DNA from: Oscillospiraceae bacterium
GTDB taxonomy: Bacteria; Bacillota; Clostridia; Oscillospirales; Ruminococcaceae
NCBI GenBank assembly: GCA_017848075.1
Contig: JAGALG010000130.1
Coordinates: 1 to 19,992 of the forward strand
Direction: 5' to 3'
Length of the DNA: 19,992 nt
Position numbers and translations under genes: made by a program. Every line of letters starts with the position of its first letter. The stretch's first letter is position 1. The notes under the pieces are model-generated. The model searched no databases and had not been told where the DNA came from. It worked only from the letters and a program-made list of their open reading frames with translations. Shown in pieces: positions 7,678 through 13,786 of this stretch.

Positions 7678-8787
7678 CTACGCTTCCTCCTCATCTAAAA
7701 TATGCCCCCGGTCAATATGGAAGGTTCGGCCCTCCTCCAGCAGCTGCACCGATTCCTGATCGCAGCAGGTCACAAAGACCTGCCGGCCCTTGATTCGGTT
7801 GAGAAGATAACTTCTTCGCTGGCTGTCCAGCTCGCTCATTACATCGTCCAGCAGGATCACAGGGCTTTCTCCGGTCAATTCTTCAATGACCGAACACTCT
7901 GCCAGCTTGAGCGCCAGCACACAGCTTCTCTGCTGCCCCTGAGAGCCGTACAAACGCAAAGGCAATCCATTGACCTGCAGATCCAAATCATCTCTGTGAG
8001 GGCCACAGGAGGTGGCTCTCTTTTGAATATCCGTCATACGGTTGATTCGCAGCTGCTCATAGAACAGACGCTGCAGCTGATCCCGATCCATTTCCTCACT
8101 GGCACCAATGGAACTTTCCAGTGCCATCGATAGGGTTTCCCTCTCTCCGGAAATACCGGAATAGACCTCGCAGGCCACCGGCAGGATCCGCTTCACATAC
8201 TGAAAGCGACAGTACATCAGCCATGCGCCGCATTTGGCTAAATGCTGATCCCAAATATCCACCGTGTCACTGAGCTGTGGAAAACGCTCCAGATCCTTCA
8301 GGAGGGCATTGCGCTGATCCAGGATCCGGTGATACTCTTTCAGATTTGCTTCATATTTGGGGATGATCTGACAGAGCGCCGTATCCAGAAACTTTCTTCT
8401 CAGAGCCGGTCCGTCCTTGATCAGGGACAGATGGGTCGGCGAAAACACAACCGCATAAAAATGGCCGGCCAGCTTGGATACCGACTCCAGCTGGATCTCA
8501 TTGAGAAAGGCGGTCTTCTGATTTCTCAAAATGATATCAGCCGTCTGTTGACGGCCGCCGCCCCAGAATTCCAGATGCATTTTGGTCTGTTCCGAACCAA
8601 AGCGAAGCATTTCCTTCTCCTTGGCTCCCCGGAAGCTTTTTGCTCCGGTAAAGAGCCAGATCGCCTCTGCCAGGTTGGTTTTCCCCTGGGCATTGTCGCC
8701 GTAGATCACATTGATGCCCGGACAGGGATCCAGCACGATCTGTTCCATGTTGCGGAACTGCTCCAACTGTATTTTTGTAATGTACAT
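7678..8787 (-). CDS. recF: DNA replication and repair protein RecF
   Basis: RecF is an SMC-like ATPase that, with RecO and RecR, loads RecA at gaps in damaged DNA. The 369-residue length is normal. Walker A is GDNAQGKTN (30-38), the ABC signature is SQGQQR (282-287) and Walker B is ILLDDVMSELD (311-321). GGAGG lies about 9 nt before the ATG. It is separated from the upstream yaaA by a 126-bp gap holding a strong terminator and then an extended -10 promoter, so recF and remB can be expressed apart from dnaA-dnaN-yaaA. Confidence 0.97.
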   Translation of the reverse strand: MYITKIQLEQFRNMEQIVLDPCPGINVIYGDNAQGKTNLAEAIWLFTGAKSFRGAKEKEMLRFGSEQTKMHLEFWGGGRQQTADIILRNQKTAFLNEIQLESVSKLAGHFYAVVFSPTHLSLIKDGPALRRKFLDTALCQIIPKYEANLKEYHRILDQRNALLKDLERFPQLSDTVDIWDQHLAKCGAWLMYCRFQYVKRILPVACEVYSGISGERETLSMALESSIGASEEMDRDQLQRLFYEQLRINRMTDIQKRATSCGPHRDDLDLQVNGLPLRLYGSQGQQRSCVLALKLAECSVIEELTGESPVILLDDVMSELDSQRRSYLLNRIKGRQVFVTCCDQESVQLLEEGRTFHIDRGHILDEEEA

Positions 8788-8842
8788 GGGGTCGTGCCTC
8801 CTTTCTTTCCTGCCCTCGCAGTCAAGGAACTTCTATTTTGTT

Positions 8843-8851
8843 ATTATAACA
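8843..8851 (-). promoter_or_regulatory. Predicted recF promoter, extended -10
   Basis: The - strand reads TGTTATAAT (TGnTATAAT; hexamer 8843-8848). No good -35 is found at 16-18 bp, which extended -10 promoters can tolerate. It lies just downstream of the yaaA terminator and about 55 nt before the recF start. Confidence 0.55.
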
Positions 8852-8856
8852 CGAAT

Positions 8857-8897
8857 CCCTAAAAAGAGAAAGCCATTGGATCTTCCAATGGCTTTCT
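8857..8897 (-). terminator. Intrinsic terminator after yaaA
   Basis: A perfect 14-bp stem, AGAAAGCCATTGGA (8867-8880) with its complement (8884-8897) and a 3-nt loop, is followed on the - strand by CTTTTTA. It lies 16 nt after the yaaA stop and closes the dnaN-yaaA transcript. Confidence 0.85.
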
Positions 8898-8913
8898 TCT
8901 GGCTCATTTGTAT

Positions 8914-9141
8914 TTACTCCGCTACAACATGGAGTTCCAGATCATCGATCTCCACCACATCGCCGGGACGAATCTTTTTGCCCCGCATGGTGCAGACTTC
9001 TCCATTGACCAGGACCAGACCCTCCAGAACAGCCTCTTTGGCCTGACCTCCGGTATCGGTCACACCGGCAAACTTCAGGAAGGAATCCAGTTTAATAAAC
9101 TCTGTGCTGATTGCGATCTCTTCTACTTGCTTTTTAGTCAT
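8914..9141 (-). CDS. yaaA: S4-domain RNA-binding protein YaaA
   Basis: A 75-residue protein that is almost entirely one S4 RNA-binding domain, with the core IKLDSFLKFAGVTDTGGQAKEAVLEGLVLVNGE followed by RGKKIRPGDVVEI given here as separate parts of the same fold. Small S4 proteins of this kind sit between dnaN and recF across Firmicutes; in B. subtilis the homologue is associated with the ribosome, so the role here is inferred. The ATG overlaps the dnaN stop (ATGACTAA, 8-nt overlap), with GAGGGTG upstream inside dnaN, indicating translational coupling. Confidence 0.9.
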   Translation of the reverse strand: MTKKQVEEIAISTEFIKLDSFLKFAGVTDTGGQAKEAVLEGLVLVNGEVCTMRGKKIRPGDVVEIDDLELHVVAE

Positions 9142-10240
9142 CGTTTTTCACCCTCACTGGCAGAACAAGGAACAGGAAGCTTTCGCCCTCCATTGGTACC
9201 ACGCGCATTGGAGATACCGGTCCATTGATCAGAAGTTTTACCATATCACAGTCGCTGGCTTTCAGCGCATCCAGCAGATATTTGTTATTGAAGCCCATAA
9301 AGATGCCTTCGCCTTCAATTTTGCAGTCCACTTCATCGTAGGCTTTACCCATGGTGGTATTGCAGCTGATGCGGATCTTTTCGTCCGACATATTCATTTT
9401 CAGGGGGCTTCTCAGACGGTCAGAGATCAGCAGGGAGGTTCGTTCAATACCCTCCAGCAGCAGGCGGGTGCTGACTTCGATGCTGGTCTTTTCTGTTTTT
9501 GGGATCGCAGCTTCATAATTGAGGAAGTCGCCCTCCAGCAGACGGGAAATCACATGGTAGCCATCGATCTGGAAGATGATGTGTTTATGGGATACCACCA
9601 TGGATACCTCATTGTCTTCCTCTTTCAGCAGCTTGGACACCTCGCCCAAAGTCTTGCCCGGAACAATGAAGGAATATTCCTTATCTGAGATAAATGGCTC
9701 TTTTCTCAGCGCAAGGCGGAAGCCGTCAACGGATACCAGCGTAATATTCTCGTTTTTGATATCAAAGAGAGAGCCGGTGTGAACCGGTTTGGAATCGGTA
9801 GTAGCAATGGCAAACAGAGTCTGGTCGATCATGGATTTCAGGACACCCTGCTTCAGAACCAGATTGGAGCTTTCATCTACAGAAGGCAGCTCCGGATAAT
9901 CGGAAGCCGGAATACCCAGAATAGTAAACTCGGATACGCCACCCTTGATCAGGCAGAGCTGTTTTTCGTCACAGTGGATGGAGATGGTCTCGCTTGGGAT
10001 ACGGCGAATGATATCCAGCAGCAGGCGAGCGGTCAGAACAACCTGACCTTCTTCTTTGACATCTGCTTCCATAGAGGTCACAATACCCAATTCCAAATCA
10101 TAACCTACCAGACTGATCTGGTTTCCGGCAGCTTTGATCAGGATACCCTCCAGAGCCGGAATGGGAGATTTGCTGGAGACCGCACGGGACACATTGGACA
10201 CCGCTTCGACCAGCAGAGCTTTCTGGCAAATAATTTTCAT
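9134..10240 (-). CDS. dnaN: DNA polymerase III subunit beta (sliding clamp)
   Basis: DnaN is the dimeric ring that tethers the replicative polymerase to DNA. The 368 residues begin MKIICQKALLVEAVSNVSRAV, a typical first clamp domain, and end in VSPMRVVPMEGESFLFLVLPVRV, the usual C-terminal strand region that forms part of the binding pocket for clamp partners. I place the start at the ATG at 10240, with AAAGGAG about 11 nt upstream; an in-frame GTG at 10252 would overlap that ribosome-binding site and is rejected. The gene follows the origin's AT-rich stretch directly and overlaps yaaA by 8 nt. Confidence 0.97.
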   Translation of the reverse strand: MKIICQKALLVEAVSNVSRAVSSKSPIPALEGILIKAAGNQISLVGYDLELGIVTSMEADVKEEGQVVLTARLLLDIIRRIPSETISIHCDEKQLCLIKGGVSEFTILGIPASDYPELPSVDESSNLVLKQGVLKSMIDQTLFAIATTDSKPVHTGSLFDIKNENITLVSVDGFRLALRKEPFISDKEYSFIVPGKTLGEVSKLLKEEDNEVSMVVSHKHIIFQIDGYHVISRLLEGDFLNYEAAIPKTEKTSIEVSTRLLLEGIERTSLLISDRLRSPLKMNMSDEKIRISCNTTMGKAYDEVDCKIEGEGIFMGFNNKYLLDALKASDCDMVKLLINGPVSPMRVVPMEGESFLFLVLPVRVKNDD

Positions 10241-10261
10241 GACAGACAGCACTCCTTTCTA

Positions 10262-10320
10262 AATTTCACAATCAATAAAAAACAAAATACAAATAATACA
10301 AAGATATAAAAATAAATAGT
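10262..10320. other. AT-rich DNA unwinding element of oriC
   Basis: The 60 bases 10261-10320 contain 8 G or C (13%), far below the rest of the window. They are rich in A-tracts on the + strand and lie between the DnaA-trio and dnaN, the place where the Bacillus origin melts. The role is inferred from position and composition. Confidence 0.75.
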
Positions 10321-10331
10321 CGTAGTAGTAG
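10317..10331. other. DnaA-trio element of oriC
   Basis: The + strand reads TAG TCG TAG TAG TAG and then GGACCG. On the dnaA sense strand this is GGTCCC-TAC-TAC-TAC-GAC-TAT running into AT-rich DNA, the same order (GC-rich step, then trios, then melting region) described for the B. subtilis unwinding system. The trios are the single-strand docking sites for the DnaA filament. Confidence 0.75.
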
Positions 10332-10381
10332 GGACCGTTAAAAAGTTGAGGCCCAAGGGAAAGGGGCATGATCAAGCCATT

Positions 10382-10391
10382 TTTGGCCAAA
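10382..10391. repeat. TTTGGCCAAA palindrome in the origin spacer
   Basis: A perfect 10-bp palindrome in the roughly 66-bp stretch between the DnaA-box cluster and the DnaA-trio. That stretch has no recognisable DnaA box. The palindrome could be a binding site for another origin protein; no known site is recognised. Confidence 0.3.
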
Positions 10392-10397
10392 CGACTT

Positions 10398-10583
10398 TGT
10401 GGAAGAAGTTTCAAAGAAATTTTGGATTTCCGGAAAGAAACTTTTTCCTCCACAGGCCGGTGGAAAAGATGGCTGTGGAAAGTGTAAATCTTGTCCAAAA
10501 CTTCGGGGATAAAACATTCCACGAAAATCACCCGAAAATGACAAGTGGAAATCGTGGAATGTGGAAAGTTGAGATTTTCCACC
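10398..10583. other. Cluster of degenerate DnaA boxes (oriC)
   Basis: Eight GTGGAA/TTCCAC cores fall in 186 bp: 10398-10406, 10459-10467, 10474-10482, 10515-10523, 10544-10552, 10553-10561, 10560-10568 and 10575-10583. By chance about 0.1 copies would be expected. Six read TTCCAC on the dnaA sense strand, pointing toward the trios; two are reversed. The best match CTTTCCACA or TTTTCCACC, two mismatches from TTATCCACA; none is perfect. With the trio and AT-rich segment this completes the 419-bp dnaA-dnaN gap, which holds no gene. Confidence 0.7.
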
Positions 10584-10659
10584 AACAACCCATTCACCGG
10601 ATGCGGTGGAGAAGATTTACACGAAAATGGCAAGAAAGGAATTCAACAATTCCCGATTC

Positions 10660-12024
10660 TTAATTGTCCCGGATATTTTTGATGATATCCTCGATGGTCT
10701 CCTTATATTTGGCGTCCTGTGCAATGTTCTTGGTCACCTGATTGATGGCATAAACCACAGTGGAGTGGTCACGGCCGCCGAATTCCTCACCGATGGAAGC
10801 CATGGACATCTGCGTGATATCGCGGATCACATACATGGCGATCTGGCGGGCATTGGAGATCTGGGAAGAGCGTTTGCTGGAACGGATATCTGCTGCGGTA
10901 ACGCCATAGGTGCGGCCCACCTCGGAGATGATGCGCTCCACGGTCACAGGGACAGGCTGATTATCACTGAGGATATCACGGATCGCGTTTTCCGCTACCT
11001 TGATGGAAGGAGCCTGTTTGGCCAGCGTTTTGTAGGCATTGATCTTCTTGACAACGCCTTCCAGCTGACGGATGTTGCTCTTGATGCGGTTGGCGATGTA
11101 TTCAGCCACATCATTTGGGATATCCAGACTCATCAGCTCTGCTTTGCGCTTGATGATAGCGATACGGGTTTCGATATCCGGTGGCTGAATATCGGCCAGA
11201 AGACCCCACTCAAAGCGAGTACGCAGTCGTTCTTCCAGGGTTTTGATCTCTTTTGGAGGACGGTCCGATACCAGTACGATCTGTTTTTTGGCAGCGTGCA
11301 GGGTCTCGAAGGTGTGGAAGAATTCCTCCTGAGTCTGCTCTTTGCCGGCAATGAACTGGATATCGTCTACCAGCAGGACATCGGCAGGACGGTATTTGTC
11401 CCGGAATTCGGTGGTATTTTTATTCTGGATGGCGCTGATCAGCTCGTTGGTGAAATCCTCACCTTTGACATAGACAACATTGGTGTCGGCCCGATTCTTT
11501 TTGATCTCGGACATGATGGCGTAGAGCAGATGGGTCTTGCCAAGACCGGAACCGCCGTAAATAAACAGAGGGTTGTAGCCTTTACCAGGGTTCTGAGCCA
11601 CGGCCAGACAGGCAGCGTGAGCAAATTTATTGGAGGTACCAACGATAAAGGTTTCAAAGGTATACTCGTAATCGCCGTTCTGACGATTGATCTCCATCAT
11701 AGGCTGAGGCTGATAAGAAACAGCAGGACTGGCTGTTTCCTGTACAGGAGCAGCAGCTGCTCCGCGGGCAGCCGGATTGATCACAACGATCTGTACTTCG
11801 ACATCGACGCCGGTCACATCGTGGAAGGCGCCGCGCAGATTATCCATGTAGCGGGTCTCCAGGAGATTCTTCTTCAGCTCCGCATTGACGGAGAGTACAG
11901 CGGTGGTGCCATTAAAGGAAACCAGCTCCAGATCCTTGATCCACAGATTGTATACCATATCGGAAAGATTGCCGGTATTCTTGATCGTTTCCTTTACATA
12001 TTGAAAGAGCTCCGCAAGGTCCAT
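10660..12024 (-). CDS. dnaA: Chromosomal replication initiator protein DnaA
   Basis: DnaA is the AAA+ initiator that binds oriC boxes, melts the origin and loads helicase. In 454 residues: domain I (1 to about 80), a short linker rich in Ala and Gln (about 83-113), the AAA+ domain with Walker A GGSGLGKTH (157-165), Walker B LLVDDIQF (217-224), sensor 1 VLVSDRPP, the RLRTRFEWGL arginine-finger box and sensor 2 NIRQLEGVV, then domain IV. The DNA-recognition signature is GGRDHSTVVYA (416-426), where E. coli-type proteins have DHTTVLHA; Ser421 and Tyr425 replace Thr and His. AGGAGGT lies 7 nt before the ATG. No terminator separates it from the origin. It is probably autoregulated through the palindrome at its promoter. 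Confidence 0.98.
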   Translation of the reverse strand: MDLAELFQYVKETIKNTGNLSDMVYNLWIKDLELVSFNGTTAVLSVNAELKKNLLETRYMDNLRGAFHDVTGVDVEVQIVVINPAARGAAAAPVQETASPAVSYQPQPMMEINRQNGDYEYTFETFIVGTSNKFAHAACLAVAQNPGKGYNPLFIYGGSGLGKTHLLYAIMSEIKKNRADTNVVYVKGEDFTNELISAIQNKNTTEFRDKYRPADVLLVDDIQFIAGKEQTQEEFFHTFETLHAAKKQIVLVSDRPPKEIKTLEERLRTRFEWGLLADIQPPDIETRIAIIKRKAELMSLDIPNDVAEYIANRIKSNIRQLEGVVKKINAYKTLAKQAPSIKVAENAIRDILSDNQPVPVTVERIISEVGRTYGVTAADIRSSKRSSQISNARQIAMYVIRDITQMSMASIGEEFGGRDHSTVVYAINQVTKNIAQDAKYKETIEDIIKNIRDN

Positions 12025-12142
12025 AATTCGACCTCCTTTTTTGTTTCACAGTTTTCTACCATTCCCAAACGGCCCATTCACAACACTTTCAAGGACTTTT
12101 TACAGGCTCGTGAAACAGCATGGGAAACCATCGGGAAATCCA

Positions 12143-12162
12143 GTGGAAAAATATTTTTCCAC
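12143..12162. repeat. 20-bp palindrome of two opposed DnaA-box-like sequences
   Basis: GTGGAAAAATATTTTTCCAC is a perfect palindrome; each half reads TTTTTCCAC, the same core as the box cluster downstream of dnaA. It overlaps the predicted transcription start of dnaA (near 12160), which suggests DnaA autorepression and the upstream half of a bipartite origin. Confidence 0.6.
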
Positions 12163-12166
12163 CAGC

Positions 12167-12195
12167 TTTATAACAAATATTTTAACATAGTGCAA
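12167..12195 (-). promoter_or_regulatory. Predicted dnaA promoter P1
   Basis: On the - strand, TTGCAC, a 17-bp spacer and TATAAA (12167-12172), preceded by TGT (extended -10). A second reading just upstream, TTGAAA with 18 bp to TAAAAT, overlaps it. The leader would be about 136 nt and starts inside the box palindrome. Confidence 0.5.
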
Positions 12196-12415
12196 AGTGA
12201 GATTTCAAGAGTTTTCAACAAGGAAAAAGAGGGACTTGAAAGAAATTTGGAGGCGAAAGACAGGGCTTTTCCGGGAAGCGTGATGAAGAGGCAGGAAAAA
12301 CAGCATTTTTTGTCTGCATCCGCAAAAGGAACCTTCGACCTTTTTCGCTTTTGAATTCTACAAATCGTCATAAAAAGTACACATATCAAATACTTGCTTT
12401 GGGACTGGGGAGGAT

Positions 12416-12424
12416 AGTATAGCA
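12416..12424 (-). promoter_or_regulatory. Possible distal dnaA promoter P2
   Basis: The - strand reads TGCTATACT (extended -10; hexamer 12416-12421) with only a T-run at the -35 position. It lies about 390 nt upstream of dnaA and 140 nt beyond the Nudix stop. The 538-bp gap 12025-12562 otherwise holds the P1 promoter, the palindrome and the Nudix terminator; I see no gene in it. Confidence 0.35.
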
Positions 12425-12513
12425 CAGGATTCTTCGACAAAAAACTTTATTAATTCTGTTTCACGGCTGTTTTTCAGCAGAATATTTCAGAAGAAAAATG
12501 GACAAAAACGACA

Positions 12514-12552
12514 AAGAAAAACAGCCGCCGTTTCCGGAGAAACGACGGCTGT
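12514..12552 (-). terminator. Intrinsic terminator of the Nudix gene
   Basis: 14-nt arms with one mismatch (12521-12534 and 12539-12552; CGGA tetraloop) followed on the - strand by TGTTTTTC. It lies 11 nt after the Nudix stop. The distal arm plus its T-tract (12516-12527) is also a perfect 12-bp inverted repeat of 12464-12475. Confidence 0.85.
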
Positions 12553-12562
12553 GAGAACCTAT

Positions 12563-13099
12563 TTATTTGCAGCTGCGCAGAGCATGGATCTTTAAGATCG
12601 CCAGCTGTGTTTTGGCATCAGGGATCTCGTCCCGCAGAACCATGTGCAGTGCCTGATCAAAGGGAATCTTTTCGACGGAGAGGAATTCATCTTCGTCCAA
12701 ATGCTGCTTGCTTGGGATCAGATCCTGAGCAAGATAGATGTGGATGATCTCATTGCAGTAACCGACGGTAGGATACATGGCAGTCAGCAACTGGAAGCGT
12801 CCGGCCCGATAGCCGCACTCCTCCTCCAACTCTCTCATACCACAGACAGCCGGATCCTCGCCTGCCTCCCGTTTCCCGGCAGGCAGCTCCAGCAGCTCCT
12901 GACCGAAGGCGTAGCGGAACTGACGGACAAAGAGCAGCTGATCCTGCTCATCCAAAGCAGCAACACAGACACCGCCATGATGGTGGACGATCTCTCTGCT
13001 GGCTTCTTTTTGGTTCTCCAGCAGGACTCTATCCTCGGTCACACGGAAAATGCGGCCGGAGAAGATCTCCCGGGAGCTGAGCTGTTTTTCCTCATGCAT
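12563..13099 (-). CDS. nudF: Nudix hydrolase, probable ADP-ribose pyrophosphatase
   Basis: A 178-residue Nudix enzyme, likely splitting ADP-ribose into AMP and ribose 5-phosphate. The Nudix box is complete from Gly75 to Tyr97: G-KREAG-E-DPAVCGM-RELEEECGY. The preceding FVRQFRYAFGQELLELPAGK (59-76 region) is characteristic of the NudF subfamily, as is the N-terminal REIFSGRIFRV. GAGGT lies about 8 nt before the ATG. A terminator separates it from rpsT upstream, and no clear promoter is seen in the 37 nt after that terminator, so it may depend on read-through from rpsT. The substrate is assigned by family only. Confidence 0.9.
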   Translation of the reverse strand: MHEEKQLSSREIFSGRIFRVTEDRVLLENQKEASREIVHHHGGVCVAALDEQDQLLFVRQFRYAFGQELLELPAGKREAGEDPAVCGMRELEEECGYRAGRFQLLTAMYPTVGYCNEIIHIYLAQDLIPSKQHLDEDEFLSVEKIPFDQALHMVLRDEIPDAKTQLAILKIHALRSCK

Positions 13100-13120
13100 G
13101 GGTAGGACCTCTTTTCGAAA

Positions 13121-13163
13121 AAAGAATAAAGAAAAACCGTCAGGAAGACACGGATCCTGACGG
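13121..13163 (-). terminator. Intrinsic terminator of rpsT
   Basis: A perfect 9-bp stem, CCGTCAGGA (13137-13145) with TCCTGACGG (13155-13163), is followed on the - strand by TTTTTCTTTATTC. It lies about 38 nt after the rpsT stop. Confidence 0.85.
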
Positions 13164-13165
13164 CG

Positions 13166-13191
13166 AATAAAATTATCCGGATAATTTTATT
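13166..13191. repeat. 26-bp perfect palindrome just after rpsT
   Basis: The arms 13166-13178 and 13179-13191 (AATAAAATTATCC and its complement) match without mismatch. It lies between the rpsT stop and the rpsT terminator, so the rpsT transcript ends in two hairpins. It could stabilise the 3' end or bind a protein. Confidence 0.6.
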
Positions 13192-13200
13192 TCTTTACCA

Positions 13201-13452
13201 CTATTTTGCCAGATTGCAGATGGTGGATTTTTTTCTTGCTGCAGCGTTTTTATGAAGGAGACCTTTAGCGCAAGCCTGGTCGATATTCTTCATTGCCAGT
13301 CTAACCATTTCGTCTTTGTTCTCAGCGTTAGCTTCGATCGCAGCGTTAGCCTGTTTCAGAACGGTTTTCAGATGAGTTTTAGCAGCTTTGTTCTGAGCGG
13401 TTTTTTTAGCTGCAACGAGAACTCTTTTCTTTGCAGATTTGATGTTTGCCAT
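13201..13452 (-). CDS. rpsT: 30S ribosomal protein S20
   Basis: S20 is a small basic primary-binding protein of the 30S subunit that contacts 16S rRNA. The 83 residues begin MANIKSAKKRVLVAAKKTAQ, the family signature, and are rich in Lys and Ala; the C-terminal KGLLHKNAAARKKSTI is typical. The ATG at 13452 has AGGAGGTGCGAACCC upstream, the best ribosome-binding site in the area; the frame is open a further 30 nt upstream, but that extension contains the ribosome-binding site and is rejected. It is a single-gene unit with its own promoter and terminator. Confidence 0.97.
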   Translation of the reverse strand: MANIKSAKKRVLVAAKKTAQNKAAKTHLKTVLKQANAAIEANAENKDEMVRLAMKNIDQACAKGLLHKNAAARKKSTICNLAK

Positions 13453-13490
13453 GGGTTCGCACCTCCTTTTCCTGCTTGACATTACAAGTT

Positions 13491-13519
13491 ATCTTAGCAT
13501 TTTTTTAAAGGAAATGCAA
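13491..13519 (-). promoter_or_regulatory. Predicted rpsT promoter, extended -10
   Basis: On the - strand, TTGCAT (13514-13519), a 17-bp spacer and TAAGAT (13491-13496) preceded by TGC (TGnTAAGAT). The leader would be about 32 nt. Confidence 0.55.
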
Positions 13520-13684
13520 CACCTTTTTTCTGATTTTTTTATTTTTTCATCCCCTTCTTATAAAATACAGGCAAAGACAACAAGCCGATTTCCACAACAG
13601 AAAGGAATTTTGTACATCTCTCCGGACAAAGTTGGCCGGGATTTCGTCAAATCGGGAGATTTTTCCCTTTCACGCAAAAAATTC

Positions 13685-13713
13685 TTGAATTTCCCAGCCC
13701 AAGGTGCTACGAT
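13685..13713 (+). promoter_or_regulatory. Predicted glnA promoter, extended -10
   Basis: TTGAAT (13685-13690), a 17-bp spacer and TACGAT (13708-13713) preceded by TGC. The predicted start is near 13720. The 334-bp divergent gap between rpsT and glnA contains only these two promoters; no gene, riboswitch or clear operator is seen in it. Confidence 0.5.
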
Positions 13714-13786
13714 ATCTATATTCATTTTCTATTTAATTCATTAAAGTGATAGAGTGAAACAGTTGTTTGGAAAGGGTGATTTTCGG

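Noticed and set aside
10606..10659. Possible small gene in the dnaA-dnaN gap
   Set aside because: Short open frames here lack ribosome-binding sites and overlap the DnaA-box cluster.
12457..12472. TGTTTCAC half-sites resembling parS (also near 12042 and 13755)
   Set aside because: Only one arm matches; the second half has no GTGAAACA. Not counted as ParB sites.
13754..13786. GTG start giving glnN 11 more residues
   Set aside because: Poor ribosome-binding site; the ATG at 13787 has GGGTGAT at good spacing and gives a normal N-terminus.
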